This document shows, piece by piece, positions 46,784 to 58,521 of a DNA stretch of 64,000 bases. Source of the stretch: Acanthacorydalis orientalis (lineage: Eukaryota > Arthropoda > Insecta > Megaloptera > Corydalidae); NCBI GenBank assembly GCA_034766995.1, contig CM068323.1:24066346-24130345 (forward strand), given 5' to 3'. The number at the start of each line of letters is the position of its first letter. Position 1 is the first letter of the stretch. Under the pieces are notes generated by a model. The model ran no database searches and had not been told where the DNA came from. It was given only the letters and a program-made list of their open reading frames with translations. Position numbers and translations under genes: made by a program.

Positions 46784-46999
46784 TCAGATAAATTTTAGAG
46801 GCTCCGTAAATTTTACAATCAGGGGCACTAGCTCGGTTAATCCCACACTGATAATGGTTAGAAACAACCGAAACTGTTGTTGATTCCACGACTGGTACAT
46901 CCATAAGATTAAGATGACATATGCGCAAAAACTAATACTGGTTGAGAGACAATCAGATGGTTCGAAAGGACAAAGACCATCAGACGAATGCATTAACAA
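46784..46999 (-). other. Exon-like or repeat-like block, copy a of a pair
   Basis: Two overlapping frames are open. One is 71 codons, containing DGLCPFEPSDCLSTSISF, with a stop at 46784. The other runs from about 46914 down to 46725 and contains MDVPVVESTTVSVV then CGINRASAPDCKIYG; its first-codon positions are rich in purines. The part near 46915-47020 is clearly related to 51880-51960. Not recognised; either gene fragments or a decayed mobile element. Confidence 0.3.
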
Positions 47000-47025
47000 T
47001 AATATTGGTATAAATCTTATAATTG

Positions 47026-47057
47026 TGTATATATATATATTGTGTATATATATATAT

Positions 47058-47103
<46 letters not shown>
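47026..47103. repeat. (AT)n array with TATTGTGTATA interruptions
   Basis: A short unit TATATATATATTGTG is repeated before the array settles into pure (AT)n. The frame at 46914-47183 (+) runs through it and is not coding. Confidence 0.9.
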
Positions 47104-47106
<3 letters not shown>

Positions 47107-47159
47107 CTATTCACGTATATTACCGTATATTTATTTCTCAACGTTCATATAAAAATCTT

Positions 47160-47660
47160 ACTTATAAATTCATGCGAATTTAATTACATTTCGTTCGTTA
47201 ACCTGAGGATTTGATACGAGATAAAAAAAATAATACGTTATTTGACACCCTCAAGGCCGTCGCAGTGACGTAAAAGATTCAGTCTCCACATTCATCATGA
47301 GATACAAGTGAAAAAAAAAACGGTTAAGAGCGATTGTAACATCGAAGTCGATTTGCGTCAATTAAATATCGAATGGTCGTTATTTCGATTGCATGAATTA
47401 TGCATTGGCGTTAATTATTTACACGTATTTGTTGTTAATGACGAATTTTGCGAACGGCACACAAGCAATACTTTCGCACGAACGAAGCATGCGACTTGAA
47501 TATTATGCAATCTTTTTTTTTTCTCTCCACCGTGCCATATTTATATACTTCAAATTAAAACGAGACTGTTTCTGAATGAATAATTTATGAATCTGTGCTA
47601 TTTTCAGTACTGGATGATTAAATGATCACAATAACTCGTTCGAAACGCGTTAACCGGTTA
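47160..47660. promoter_or_regulatory. CpG-rich pocket with CRE-like and Grainyhead-type sites
   Basis: This is one of the least AT-rich, most CpG-dense non-repetitive stretches in the window. It holds TGACGTAA at 47266-47273 (bZIP/CRE-like) and, at its right edge, two abutting perfect palindromes: AACGCGTT (47644-47651) and AACCGGTT (47652-47659). The latter is the consensus of the Grainyhead/CP2 family. The frame at 47393-47575 (+) begins with a signal-peptide-like MNYALALIIYTYLLLM but has no further support; the frame at 47308-47499 (+) was not recognised. A promoter or enhancer is the best guess, inferred from composition and motifs only. Confidence 0.35.
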
Positions 47661-47856
47661 CAATTATTTATATACAATTTATTTTTGTTCGAGATTTTGT
47701 GATTTTCAATTCTGCGATTTTTAAACATTCAAGAAGTCGAATATCAAATACGGATATTTTATTAAATTTGATTCTAACATTCTGTATTTATTTTTGTACT
47801 ACATACGTACATACACACATACACACACACACACACACATATATATAAATATATAT

Positions 47857-47908
<52 letters not shown>

Positions 47909-47909
47909 A

Positions 47910-47955
<46 letters not shown>

Positions 47956-48860
47956 TTAAAGTCAAGGGTACAGAAACTTCATAAAAGTAAACACAGCTAC
48001 AATATTGTTTGAATATAAAAATAGCTATTACGCTATTTTAAATATTATGTGAAAGAATATGTTAAGCATAAATTATATTTTCTTACATCTTTATTATTTT
48101 TGTAAAAAAAATCTTTATAGAATTTTATTATTAAATTATTTTCGTTAAAAAACTTGATGCATAAAATATTATTCGTCTTGGAGAACGGTTTGATTGATAC
48201 CTTCTATAAATAAATAATTAAAACGAAAACTTTCCTTAATATGATTTGTATTTTTATAAATATTTCGTACTTTATAAAATAACGTTATCTATTTGTGTAC
48301 CTTTAAGTAATAAATTAATCTTAAACAGAGATTCTCTGATTGAATATATATGAACTGTATTCTAAATTTTATGGACTGGTTTGAAAAAGTTACTCATTCA
48401 AAATATTATTATAGTAGATTTTAATTTGATATGATTTGGAATATAATTTATTTTTAAATAGTTTGATTTAAGTGTGTCAAAAATGAGTCCATTGAAAATA
48501 CATTAATAATTCTACCTAATTTAATAATAATATAAAACCGAATTTGAAACATGTTTTTTTTATATTTTAATAATAAAGTTTATATTTTTCTTAATAAGAT
48601 TTTATTTGAACAGATTAATTCTTTTATTAGTTTCAACTCATATCAATAGATAAGTTTCATTAGAAAATCTAATAATTAATAATTTTTCTTAATCTGATAA
48701 CAATATAAAAATGAATTTACAACGTCTGAATCTTCCTTAGTCTAAGATTACCTCAAACAATTAACAACAGTCGTTGATATTGACATAGTTTAAAATAACT
48801 ATGAATCAAACAGTACATACGTTACATCATTTGAATAAATACATAATCTCTCTTCCAGCC

Positions 48861-48916
<56 letters not shown>

Positions 48917-50357
48917 GTGTGTGTTTGTGTGTGTGAATACGTGAGTAAATATGTATTATATACTTTGTAAAAAATTCGTATGCACGTCTTTAGAATGTTA
49001 ATACATCATGATTAATTATAGAAAATAATTTAAAGTTTATATTAATCAACTTTCAATGAATTTTATCAAAAGCTAGTTATTATACACTGATGAAAAAACA
49101 ACCAAAAATATGAAATAAAAATAGAAAAATATAGAAAAGAAACAGGTAATTATTATTTTTATTATAAGTCTTAGAGACTGGAATAGCTGTAGTCATGAAT
49201 TCTGGTGCCATTTCCTTTTTCTACCTGCCTTCATCAAAAGATTAAAGCAGATAATATGTGATATGTGATCATTTTATTTGCACACCTCCGAACTGATTTA
49301 TTTTAAACGGGCACATTTTCATTTTTATTAAATTAAACAAATGCAAATCACGAATGTCTGAAAATAAAAAAGTTATATATCTAAGAAAAAAATGGAAGAA
49401 ATTTATTCTTAGTAGAGGCGTAAGGACCTAGAATTAATTTCAATTGTGTATGGTAACAGCTTTCCCTTCGTATCTGTTTGTTTTATACAAAAGAGTAAAG
49501 CGAGGAGTGTGTGATACATATTAAAATATAATCTAAATTGAACCCAGATCATTAGACTGATATAGTTTGATTTATTCTGAACAGGAATAATATTTTTATT
49601 AAGTAAAAAATAAAACTCGACTTTCAATATAAAAAATTAAATAATATTTAAAAACAATTGTTAAAAATTATAATGACACCATTTAGAAAATACATATTTT
49701 TGTACAATCATTTCAGAAAAAAAATTCGATAAAATATGTTAAATTCAAAAATTTAAGACTTTTAAATAGTATACATAATCAGTAATGTATTAATATTTAC
49801 TAAAAATTCTATTATCAATGTTTTTATCTTTGAAAATGTTTATAGTACTCTACTCTAGAGTTATACTAGGTTTTAATTGCAAAAGAATCTGGAATAATTC
49901 TAAATAGATTACTTTGTATCGAATAAATATCCAAACTGTACCATTGAGTCCGAAATCTGATTATAAATACATCACATTTCGTACGTCTTGTTATCGATAA
50001 TCTATAAAGTAAGAAAAAAATCTACAATAATGATTTAAAGAAAACATTTTTAAAGATCAAAGACAAATTCGTCGAATTTGTATAACTAAGGAAAAACATT
50101 ACAATTTGCATCAGTATTTCGTTCTCTCAGATCGAAAATATATATTTACAAAGACACGTGGTACATTTTCTATGTTTTTATTTGAGAACAATAAGTGTAT
50201 TGTGGATTTATAGAAGAATATTTATAACATCTTTTGAATATATACATAAAACCTTACCTTAACATACCGTTGCTGCCAAAAATATACATTTTCGCACGAA
50301 CAATTAAATATTTAACACATTCAAATATTATTTACACACATTTAACAGATGTTATAC

Positions 50358-50409
<52 letters not shown>

Positions 50410-51300
50410 CCAACTTATTATCAATGTAAAAAAATAATAAAATTCGTTTATTTTCAATTGTTAATAAATATAAAAAATAACATTAAACAATATAAATATT
50501 TTGTACTACAGTTTAATATTAATTGACTATTAAGTATTTTTATCTGAAAACTTCATCCTTTCTATAACCACAATATAATTCCAGCCTTTTAATATTTTTG
50601 AAAATATTCTAGCTTATTAAAACAGGTAAATAGTTTTAATATTTGATACATTTTCGAAATAATTAAAAATAAATATCACAAATTTCATAAACAAGTGCAA
50701 TAATTGAAAAAAGTTAATAAGAAAAATATTATAAAAGTATGAAAAAAAAGTTTTTAAAGATTTGAAAGGTCAATTGATTTTATGTGTCTAAGGAATTGTT
50801 TTTTCAATATCGAGATAAAATGTCAGAGTTATTTTCATCAAGTAAAATATATAAGAATTATTACTTCTCAGACAACCTTTATGCGTGTTTTAATGTGTAG
50901 AAAACTTCCAGCCAATTAATTATACTCAAATCAAATACATATGAACGAGACATATTCATAAAAGATTCTTGGCGTTAGAGAAAGAGAGGTCTATCATTTG
51001 ATAGTTGGCAAAATATTAATCATGCTCCATAGATGTACTTTTCTTGTAAATCATTCGAGCCATTTTCATGCAGCTTGTAAAATGTCTAGTACAATTGATC
51101 TAGAAAATATCTAAGAGTGATTTAAAATCTGAAACTAGTCGTTGTAAATAAAGATTAGAAGAATTCACCACGACCAAATCCACCAAAGAAATACAACAGG
51201 TATAAACAGAAATTAATAACTTCTATTGTCTATAGAGATTTTGTTTTTTTTTCAAAAAAAATCATAAACAATAAATAAACATTAAAATATTCAAATTCCT
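47661..51300. other. AT-rich spacer
   Basis: Microsatellites lie at 47811-47950 (CA then interrupted TA), 48865-48933 (TA then GT) and 50359-50405. Open frames at 49409-49627 (-) and 50234-50437 (+) are background. No gene is supported. Confidence 0.6.
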
Positions 51301-51330
51301 CTCGTCTTCGTAATCAAGAACAATCTTTTT

Positions 51331-51661
51331 AAATAGTAGACTTAACGAACTCTCTCCAAGCATATAAATCGGGCGTCATCCTGGACGCTCTGGAACTCCT
51401 CTGGTTGAACTATAAGATATGGCTCCGTCACATAGCTATGAAAAATACTCTACCACCTATCGTAAATTCCAACCCACGAGACAATTAATAAATTCAAACC
51501 GTGTGCGTTGTAAGCTGCTATCCTCGGTACTCGTTCTTAAAGTGCAAGTGGAAGGGAAAAGAGCAAAGAACCATCGGATGCAAAATGTCTTTTCTTTTAC
51601 ATACATTGTCTTTTTTTTAAAAAAATCTTCTCATTTATATTCTACAAGACTTTTATGTTAA
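51331..51661 (+). other. Less AT-rich block with overlapping open frames
   Basis: A TATAAAT occurs at about 51364. One frame, open from about 51329, reads SGVILDALELLWLNYKIWL and ends near 51490. The other starts at 51419 (MAPSHSYEKYSTTYRK) and ends at 51661. Both cannot be coding, neither was recognised, and splice sites are not evident. It may be a decayed mobile element or part of an unrecognised gene. Confidence 0.2.
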
Positions 51662-51714
51662 GAAAACTAACACAGGCTTACAAGCTGAGTAAATAAATAG
51701 ATTGAAATTTAAAC

Positions 51715-52110
51715 TTAAAAGAAACCGTTTTCCAAAAACAGATTGAAATACTGTTTACGAATAAAATATAAATTTCTGTAAAGGTACGCTGTAAAGGTAC
51801 GCTGTCCTGTTGTATTTCGTTCTTTTGGATCAACTAGACCTGAAAAATAGAATGGAGAACATGTGGATAAGAGACACATGGCTGATTCAAATGAACTAAG
51901 ACCGACAGGACAACGTATCAACGGGATCACAGGTATAAACACATTCAATCGGAATGATTGTACAAAGATATTGGAAAAAAATATTATTTTACATAAATGT
52001 TTGTGAAAAAATTCAAACAGCATGACTTTAAACAAATCAGTAACGTTTCTAACATAATATGAAAAATATAAAACCGGAAACAAATTATTAATTAAGAATG
52101 AAATAAACAT
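51715..52110 (-). other. Exon-like or repeat-like block, copy b of a pair
   Basis: A frame of 131 codons is open. Its middle (FIPVIPLIRCPVGLSSFES) is related to the block at 46784-46999. A strong acceptor (TCTATTTTTCAG) at 51840 would start an exon encoding LVDPKERNTTGQRTFTAYLY and ending NLFLENGFF at 51715. That exon would be in phase 1, the same phase as the end of the receptor tail exon, so it is a rival candidate for the receptor C-terminus. The 13-bp word GTAAAGGTACGCT is duplicated in tandem inside it. Not recognised. Confidence 0.25.
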
Positions 52111-52245
52111 TTCGAAGCAAACTGTTGAATAATTGTGTTAAATTATGCAAAGTAAACATCATTTACAATCGATAAAGCTAGTGTTTCTTTTGGTTTACGT
52201 GCAATTTTCATAGAATGACAATAATTTGGTCCCATCTGTATATCT

Positions 52246-52246
<1 letters not shown>

Positions 52247-52309
<63 letters not shown>
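52247..52309. repeat. (AT)n array just beyond the 52.3-kb exon
   Basis: A pure TA tract begins two bases past the last possible stop codon of the neighbouring exon. Confidence 0.95.
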
Positions 52310-52310
<1 letters not shown>

Positions 52311-52311
<1 letters not shown>

Positions 52312-52555
52312 TATATTCTTGTCATATGATTTTTATTAGTTCTCTTTTCGTGTGTTTCATTTACAATGTTTGAAATTTTAAAGCTGCGACACGAGTCATA
52401 TCTAGCGTTCGACGACGATCCGAAATTCTCATTGCTGCCCTCACACCGGCATCTCTTCTTTGGCCGGCGGAACCAATCGCGCCCTTTGCACGTCTTTGAG
52501 CTTCGACGCGTTGACTGGCTGCGTCGCGTGACATCGACACTGCGTCGAGCGGGAT
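52311..52555 (-). CDS. Probable C-terminal exon of the tachykinin-type receptor (frame ambiguous)
   Basis: After the acceptor GTTGGTACAG, a distinctly GC-richer block begins at 52555. Two frames are open. In phase 1, the phase left by the upstream tail exon, the codon becomes GAT (Asp) and the exon encodes PARRSVDVTRRSQSTRRSS and more, a basic Ser/Thr-rich sequence ending HMTRI with stop at 52311; this looks like a GPCR cytoplasmic tail with kinase-type RRxS sites. In phase 0 it encodes IPLDAVSMSRDAASQRVEAQ onward, ending at a stop at 52361, with more G in first codon positions (a coding hallmark) and an AATAAA (52337-52332) just 23 nt beyond. In the phase-1 reading that AATAAA falls inside the coding part. 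The block is therefore probably coding, but frame and membership are open; an intervening exon could change the phase. Confidence 0.5.
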
Positions 52556-53350
52556 CTGTACCAACACGATAAAATGTTGCACTATTTTGAATATATTTTC
52601 GAAAAATCGTCGCGTACGTTGTTAATCGACATGAACGCGTTTCGTTTAATTGCAAAACGTTCTGCATACAGCACCCAAACACACTTGTATTTTTTTCTTA
52701 TAGAACGTGTTCGAGTTTTCGATTATTTAAAACTAAGACAATTTCAAATATCTTACAAGAATACAAACTGGATGTTTTTATAAAACGAGAAGTGTAGTTG
52801 TAAGCAGATAAGTGGTCATTCATTCAAATATGAAAGCCTGTAATAATTTCATTATCAGACACTTGTCATATTTACATAGCCTAGCGATTAGAAAATTATA
52901 AAACAACACAAATTTCGATTAACTGTAATTAATTTCTTTAAAACGGTACAGAATATTTTATAAAATTAGATTTTTTTCGCAACTATTACTCTATAGATAA
53001 CATACTAAAAAAATTGGAACAGTTCTGAATTATTTTTAAAAAATTATTACAATTATATTCGAAAATGTGGCTATTTCCTATAGAGAATGTATAAAAATAT
53101 TAAAATTTTAAATTATTCTTACATAGCTTATAGAATCGATTTCAACATTTATGTATAGCTAAAGAATGGGAAAAAAGAATAATTCTACAATACAGTTCTA
53201 ACACTAGCTATATTAACTTACACAAATGAATTTTTCACTCATCCCTCAAACCAGAACAATATTATTTGATGAAAATGGTTCAATAACTAATTATTTATCA
53301 TTTTTTATATTTGAATGTACGCATTTCAATGGCGATTCCATTATTTTCAG

Positions 53351-53402
53351 AACGCGAAGGTACAGAAAAAAAAGATTTTTCTGTACCTTAATACTTTGCG
53401 TT
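53351..53402. repeat. Foldback: perfect 14-bp stem with 5-nt loop
   Basis: AAGGTACAGAAAAA (53357-53370) and its exact reverse complement (53376-53389) flank AAAGA. Outside them, AACGCG (left) and TGCGTT (right) extend the pairing imperfectly. It may be a tiny foldback element or a transcript hairpin; it is too short for a confident microRNA precursor. Confidence 0.75.
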
Positions 53403-53908
53403 ATTAAATCACTGATTTATTGAATATTTTTGATCGGAAAAATATTTTTGGTTTGTAGGATGAATGAAAAACACATTTGTAGAAATATTCTTACATATTT
53501 TCACTAATATCTTAATATTTTGCAATTATCCCATACATACTTAAATTTCGGATACATCATATGAGTACGTTTCTTTTTCGACCGATTCAGATATTCATAG
53601 CCTCCAGGGTAATTGTAAAATAATTATAGGATATGCTTTCTTCACTTTCGACAAACTTATAAATCATTATATGTACTAAAATAATACTATAAGGATCAGT
53701 GAATATTCCAAATCTTCCGATCGAAGAAAAATGGTTTTCTCTTTCGCGAATAAATATTTATCATCATATACTATTATTTTGTTTAATTTATCATTTAAAT
53801 ACAAACCGTCTTCTTGACAAAATTATTCCAAGAAATATTTTTTTTAGAACTGTATATTTTTTCAAAGTAAAATAAAATTTCTGATGTCTCAACATATATT
53901 TTCCGCAC

Positions 53909-53946
<38 letters not shown>

Positions 53947-54507
53947 AAAACTGAAAGTCAAACTAAACTTTTGTAATTTGAATAAACTCCGTACATACAT
54001 ACTCGTATCTTGATGAACTTATTGAAATAAAACAATTACCCACGTTAATACATTTCCAAGAATATACATTCTACAAAGAAAACAATTAAACGTTTGGTTT
54101 ACTGAATTGAAATTCACGTGCAGAACGAAATGAAACGATCTGGATAAAGGGAACCGTGTAATCAATTTTCAACTTTTATTCTTTTACATGTTTTCGCGTC
54201 AGACCGATCCGGAAATCGATCGAACGATTACGTTTTTTCCCCTGATCAGTTTACACACATTGTGATACACTTGTGTAATTACATCTATTCTAGTCGGTTT
54301 CGACGAACCTGAATAAGAAGGATACGTTTCATGAAATTCAAAGAAACATTTATTTATACGTACTCCGTTCGTTCTGTCAATATTTGTACATATCCTCTGC
54401 TTTATAGTAAAAGTTTATATTAATGATGTTTCCTCGCTGCTTACATCAAAGATTATTGAAATACACGGACCAGTGACAAATTAACTTATATATAATTAGT
54501 ACACACA

Positions 54508-54527
54508 TACACACATTCTCTCTCTCT

Positions 54528-54571
<44 letters not shown>
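54508..54571. repeat. Compound (CT)n(CA)n(TA)n(GA) microsatellite
   Basis: TCTCTCTC passes into CACACACA, then ATATAT, then GTGAGAGAG. The whole is roughly symmetrical and could fold back on itself (TCTCTCTCACACA against TGTGAGAGAGA). Confidence 0.9.
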
Positions 54572-54575
<4 letters not shown>

Positions 54576-55259
54576 AGAGAGAAAAAGTTTTTATGTAAAT
54601 ATGTTAATTTTTTTATTCGAATCATTGAAATTAAATATGACCAAAAGTTGATGCTCTCCAATCAAAACACCCACGAATTATTTCGAATTTCAAGTGTACT
54701 CAATGAAATGAATTACCAGTTAATTATTATCGCCCAAATAAATACTCTTGATCTCATGCAATTTATAATAGAGACGGTTTTCAATTTTTATATAACCTTC
54801 ACGAGCTATGAGTTTTCTTCATATATTTACAAATTATATGTTTAAGAAAATGGAACGAAATTAAAAATAATCCGAATAATTTTACATCGAACCAATATGT
54901 CAATGTGTTTATTATTATTTATAGTATTTCATATATATATATATATATATATATGGTAGTTTACAACCAAAAATCTACATATTTATCGAAATTAATTCCG
55001 AAAAACTCATTTATAAACTATTAAAGTAAATAAGATATTTCACTTTATTTGAAATTCAATTCAGTAATATCAAATAGAAATGAAATGGTTATTTGATGAA
55101 ATTTATTACATCTAATAGTATAAAATAAAAAAGCACGAGACTAAAACTGACATTGACTTTTTATAAAATATTTTCTTTTAATAGAGTTTTGAAAATATGA
55201 ATACGTTTCAAGCGTAGTTTATATAAATTTGTTTATTTTTAAATAGAGTTAATTTAAAA

Positions 55260-55295
<36 letters not shown>

Positions 55296-55828
55296 TCGGT
55301 CATAGTTTTCATATCGATAAGAAATTTAAAGCTACAGAGAGAAAACGGTTACGAGTGTAAGGAATTTGATTTAAACATATTCCTATACAGACATTTACTT
55401 TTAGAGAGTTTTACTGACATGCCCAGAAGAGTTGGTCTCCATCAAAACTTTATTCTTGATCTAATTGCCGATATGCTATATTTTTCAAAATAGACAGGAG
55501 ATTAACAATCGTAACCATCTCCAAATACATTTTTTTTATATATCTGTCTATATTATTATTATTTTAATTCGATTATCATATTAAATAAGCATATTTTTGT
55601 CTGCATGTCCAATAAACGATGTACATTTAATATTTTATGTACATATTTATGCATGTTTTGATTGTCTATTTGTTGTTAATATATCTATTATTTTCTAGCA
55701 TTCTTTACGATCAAATTATAAGGATTTTTTTAGAAAAAAATTATATCTATATCCATTTTAGGTATCCAGAATAATGTTTATAACTAGGAAATATAACAAT
55801 CTTTGAGTTGTTGCTATAACCAAAATCT

Positions 55829-55833
55829 GTTAC

Positions 55834-55864
<31 letters not shown>

Positions 55865-55882
55865 TAAATAAATATATATATA

Positions 55883-55917
<35 letters not shown>

Positions 55918-55960
55918 GTATATATATATATGTGTGTGTGTGTGTATAGAGAGAGAGAGA
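55829..55960. repeat. Compound (TA)n(TG)n(GA)n microsatellite
   Basis: A long interrupted TA array passes into TGTGTGTGTG and then AGAGAGAGAG. This repeats, on the opposite strand order, the transitions seen at 1878-1921. Confidence 0.9.
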
Positions 55961-56116
55961 TGTATGTATAAGCGAGTATATATTTTAATTCCAAATCGAA
56001 ATATCTACGTACCTGTAGAGCAAAAGGTCACAAAGAAGGAATGTGAGTTTTGATAAAACACACAACGAGCGAAAAATAGCAAAGAGGAAATTCCGTCACA
56101 CACACGCCCTCCTCTA

Positions 56117-56142
56117 TGCTGGTATCTTTAAGCTTACCAGCA
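56117..56142. repeat. 8-bp stem hairpin TGCTGGTA / TACCAGCA
   Basis: The two arms flank a 10-nt loop (TCTTTAAGCT) in a less AT-rich stretch. It is unusual here because the arms are GC-containing. No function is assigned. Confidence 0.6.
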
Positions 56143-56699
56143 GCTACATGAAACTACGTGAACATTTTTGATAATTCCAAGAGGAAATGTATATGACTGC
56201 GATACGTCCCGTCTGTCAATTGATATTATTTCTGTTCACTTACTATTGAAATTAAGTCAAATAACAAAACGAAACGAGTTAGTGAACCAGACCGACGGTG
56301 GTTTATGACAAACAAAAACGGACGTGCTTTCTGTAAGCTGTTAGGCACGGTCGAAAAGAGAAAAGGGTTTAATAAGCAGCAGAATTCATTGTATTAGATC
56401 AAACGTGTATCGTGCGATTGTAACATGAAAAAGGTTTTATTTTTAGATAAATAAAAACAGCCACATACGCATATATATATATATATATATATGAACTAAA
56501 AAAAATTATTTATTCAACAGGAAATAATTTTTTGTTCTTCATCTCATTTGGAAGGTGTATGTTGTTTTTATTTCTGATATATTCTTTGATCACGTAAAGG
56601 AAACGAATTATATTATCAATTTATTAGAGATGTATCCCTACAAACAATATTATTTTCTTTACCATATAACTATCAAAATTATTATAATTTGTTATACAG

Positions 56700-57050
56700 A
56701 CTGATCGGAAATAGAGTGACCTTTCATATGAAACTGTTCAAGAATCACTGAACCGATCACGATGGAACTTTCGTGAAAATGTCGGAAATACTGCAAACTT
56801 TCAAGCCATGTACGCACTGGAACGGCGAAAAAATAAAAGAGAACAGCAACAGAGAGAAAACAAACTGTGTTCGGAACTTCGTGTCACTGTAAACGTTTTA
56901 GAAACATGTTAGCGTTGGTTTGTTTTCACCGTATTCCTCATTTCTATGCTCTATTATTTTTTCTTTAGTCACATATGTAAAGGATCAAATTTATGGGGTG
57001 TTATACAGGCGCTCCAGAAAGTTATTCCGAAATATACTTGAGCAGCGAGT
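56700..57050. other. Less AT-rich, element-like stretch
   Basis: CpG-containing, non-repetitive sequence ends with GGCGCTCCAGAAAGTTATTC. Its style resembles the end of a decayed mobile element. No open frame and no matching copy elsewhere in the window. Confidence 0.2.
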
Positions 57051-57148
57051 ACTGCAACTAGTCTGGTATAAGAACCTATTATCTTAAAATGACTAGTAAT
57101 TTATTTATTATATATATAGTAATTTATTTATTATATATATATATATAG

Positions 57149-57179
<31 letters not shown>

Positions 57180-57631
57180 GTATAAGATACATATGTATAA
57201 ATAACAATATAAATAAATTATATATAAGACATTATCAAAAAATTATACATACTTTTATTTCACATCAAATAAACAAACATGATGAAATTTACTAAGCGTA
57301 AAAGTCTAATAAATTGATTACTGATAAAATCTATATTTTATTTCATTATATATATATATATATATATATATAATGGAAGATATAGAAGCATATTTTTCAT
57401 CAAACTCTTAAAATAATTAAGAGAACATTAGGCCAACTAATACTGTCCCAGAACGACAACTTTAAATACAACTTTAAATACATTTTATCTAATTAGGACG
57501 AGTATAAAAATCATTATAAAAATCAATGTAAAATATAGAAATATTGAAAAATGGATGTACGGGTGTGTTCTTAAAATATCTGTGAATAAATTATACACAC
57601 ATACATTTATATATATATAGAGAGAGAGAGA

Positions 57632-57830
57632 GATTCAACTTAGGCTTCCACACAAAAGTATTAAAAAAGGCAAAAATAAAAAAAAAAACATGTTATCTTC
57701 TATTTAGTACTTTAGTTCAATTGTGTTATAGTATTGAATTGAAATAAAATAATAAATATAATATAACATAATCTTCCTTAACCCCTGGACCCCTTTTAAT
57801 ACTTCCATGTGGAAGCCAAAATTGAATCAC
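57632..57830. mobile_element. MITE-like element, copy 2
   Basis: This non-coding element is about 199 bp. Its terminal inverted repeats match copy 1: left GATTCAACTTAGGCTTCCAC and, in reverse complement, right GATTCAATTTTGGCTTCCAC, both running into AGTATTAAAA. Left of it is (TA)n(GA)n, right is CCTATATA, so TA-rich target sites are likely. It lies close to the receptor tail exon. Copy 1 is at 6161-6393; the window's first bases may be a third copy. Confidence 0.8.
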
Positions 57831-58071
57831 CTATATAAAGATATTCATTTGTATTTCAGTTACTACGGGTTTTTACTATTATTATTATTATAAACAGGAG
57901 ATAAATTATAGATTAAGAAGATTTTCTTTTTAAAAAAACGGAACAACTATAATCTATTTTTAGTAAACTTGTTTGTTGAAAATCAATACAATCTAAGATA
58001 ATAAGTAAAAATTAAACGAAACGCATTCATTGCCGATACATTATAAAAAAAAACTAAATGTTTTATATCAC

Positions 58072-58196
58072 CTGAATTGTCACTCTGACGAGTCGTATTT
58101 CTAGGACTCTCCGTGCAAACGTTGACAGTAGAATGACTGCTTCGCTTGAACCAATGTGTCCAGCCGCAGATAGCAGTAATGAAATATTTTCTAAAT
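58072..58196 (-). CDS. TkR86C: Tachykinin-type receptor, helix 8 and cytoplasmic tail exon
   Basis: This 125-bp exon is easily missed because it is short. Acceptor TTTATTTCAG and donor TCAG|GTGATA bracket it. Its first base completes the Arg codon begun in the TM7 exon (AG|A), giving the conserved RFRKYF that starts helix 8 directly after WMNA in all tachykinin-type receptors. It continues ITAICGWTHWFKRSS, where the Cys is a likely palmitoylation site, and then a Ser/Thr-rich stretch (HSTVNVCTESPRNTTRQSD) suited to receptor-kinase phosphorylation. It ends one base into a codon. Reading on without splicing would add about 29 codons before a stop, so an alternative end is possible, but the donor is good. 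The exact continuity of reading frame and conserved sequence across the intron make this secure. Confidence 0.9.
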
Positions 58197-58489
58197 CTGA
58201 AATAAATGTAAATTAAATAATCATTAATAATAACATTAATATTGAAGTTAAAAAACTATAAAAATGATGATTAAGATGAGCAGCTTTCACTTTATCCCAA
58301 AAAAAGACTTCACAACCAATTAAACAAATAATTCTTCTAGAAATAGATCAAATTTATTTCTTGTATCTGTGAAACGAGCTTATTGTTAATATGTTTGTAT
58401 GTAAATATATGTGAACCAAAAACCATTTGAAAATATGTTCACTATAACTGTGAACTCTGAATCAATGCTCACTACAACCGAATTTGACT

Positions 58490-58521
<32 letters not shown>

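Larger units (their letters stand above)
52556..58071 (-). other. TkR86C: Probable receptor intron, about 5.5 kb (if the last exon is correct)
   Basis: The donor is TCAG|GTGATA at 58071. Contents include a foldback at 53351-53402, compound microsatellites at 54508-54571 and 55829-55960, a CpG-containing pocket at 54120-54340, a decayed element-like stretch at 56700-57050 and the MITE-like copy at 57632-57830. Open frames at 53226-53423 (+), 53791-54000 (-) and 54573-54845 (+) are not supported. Confidence 0.4.

Noticed and set aside
54573..54845. 90-codon plus frame beside a microsatellite
   Set aside because: Composition equals the AT background; no signal peptide, domain, promoter or splice support.
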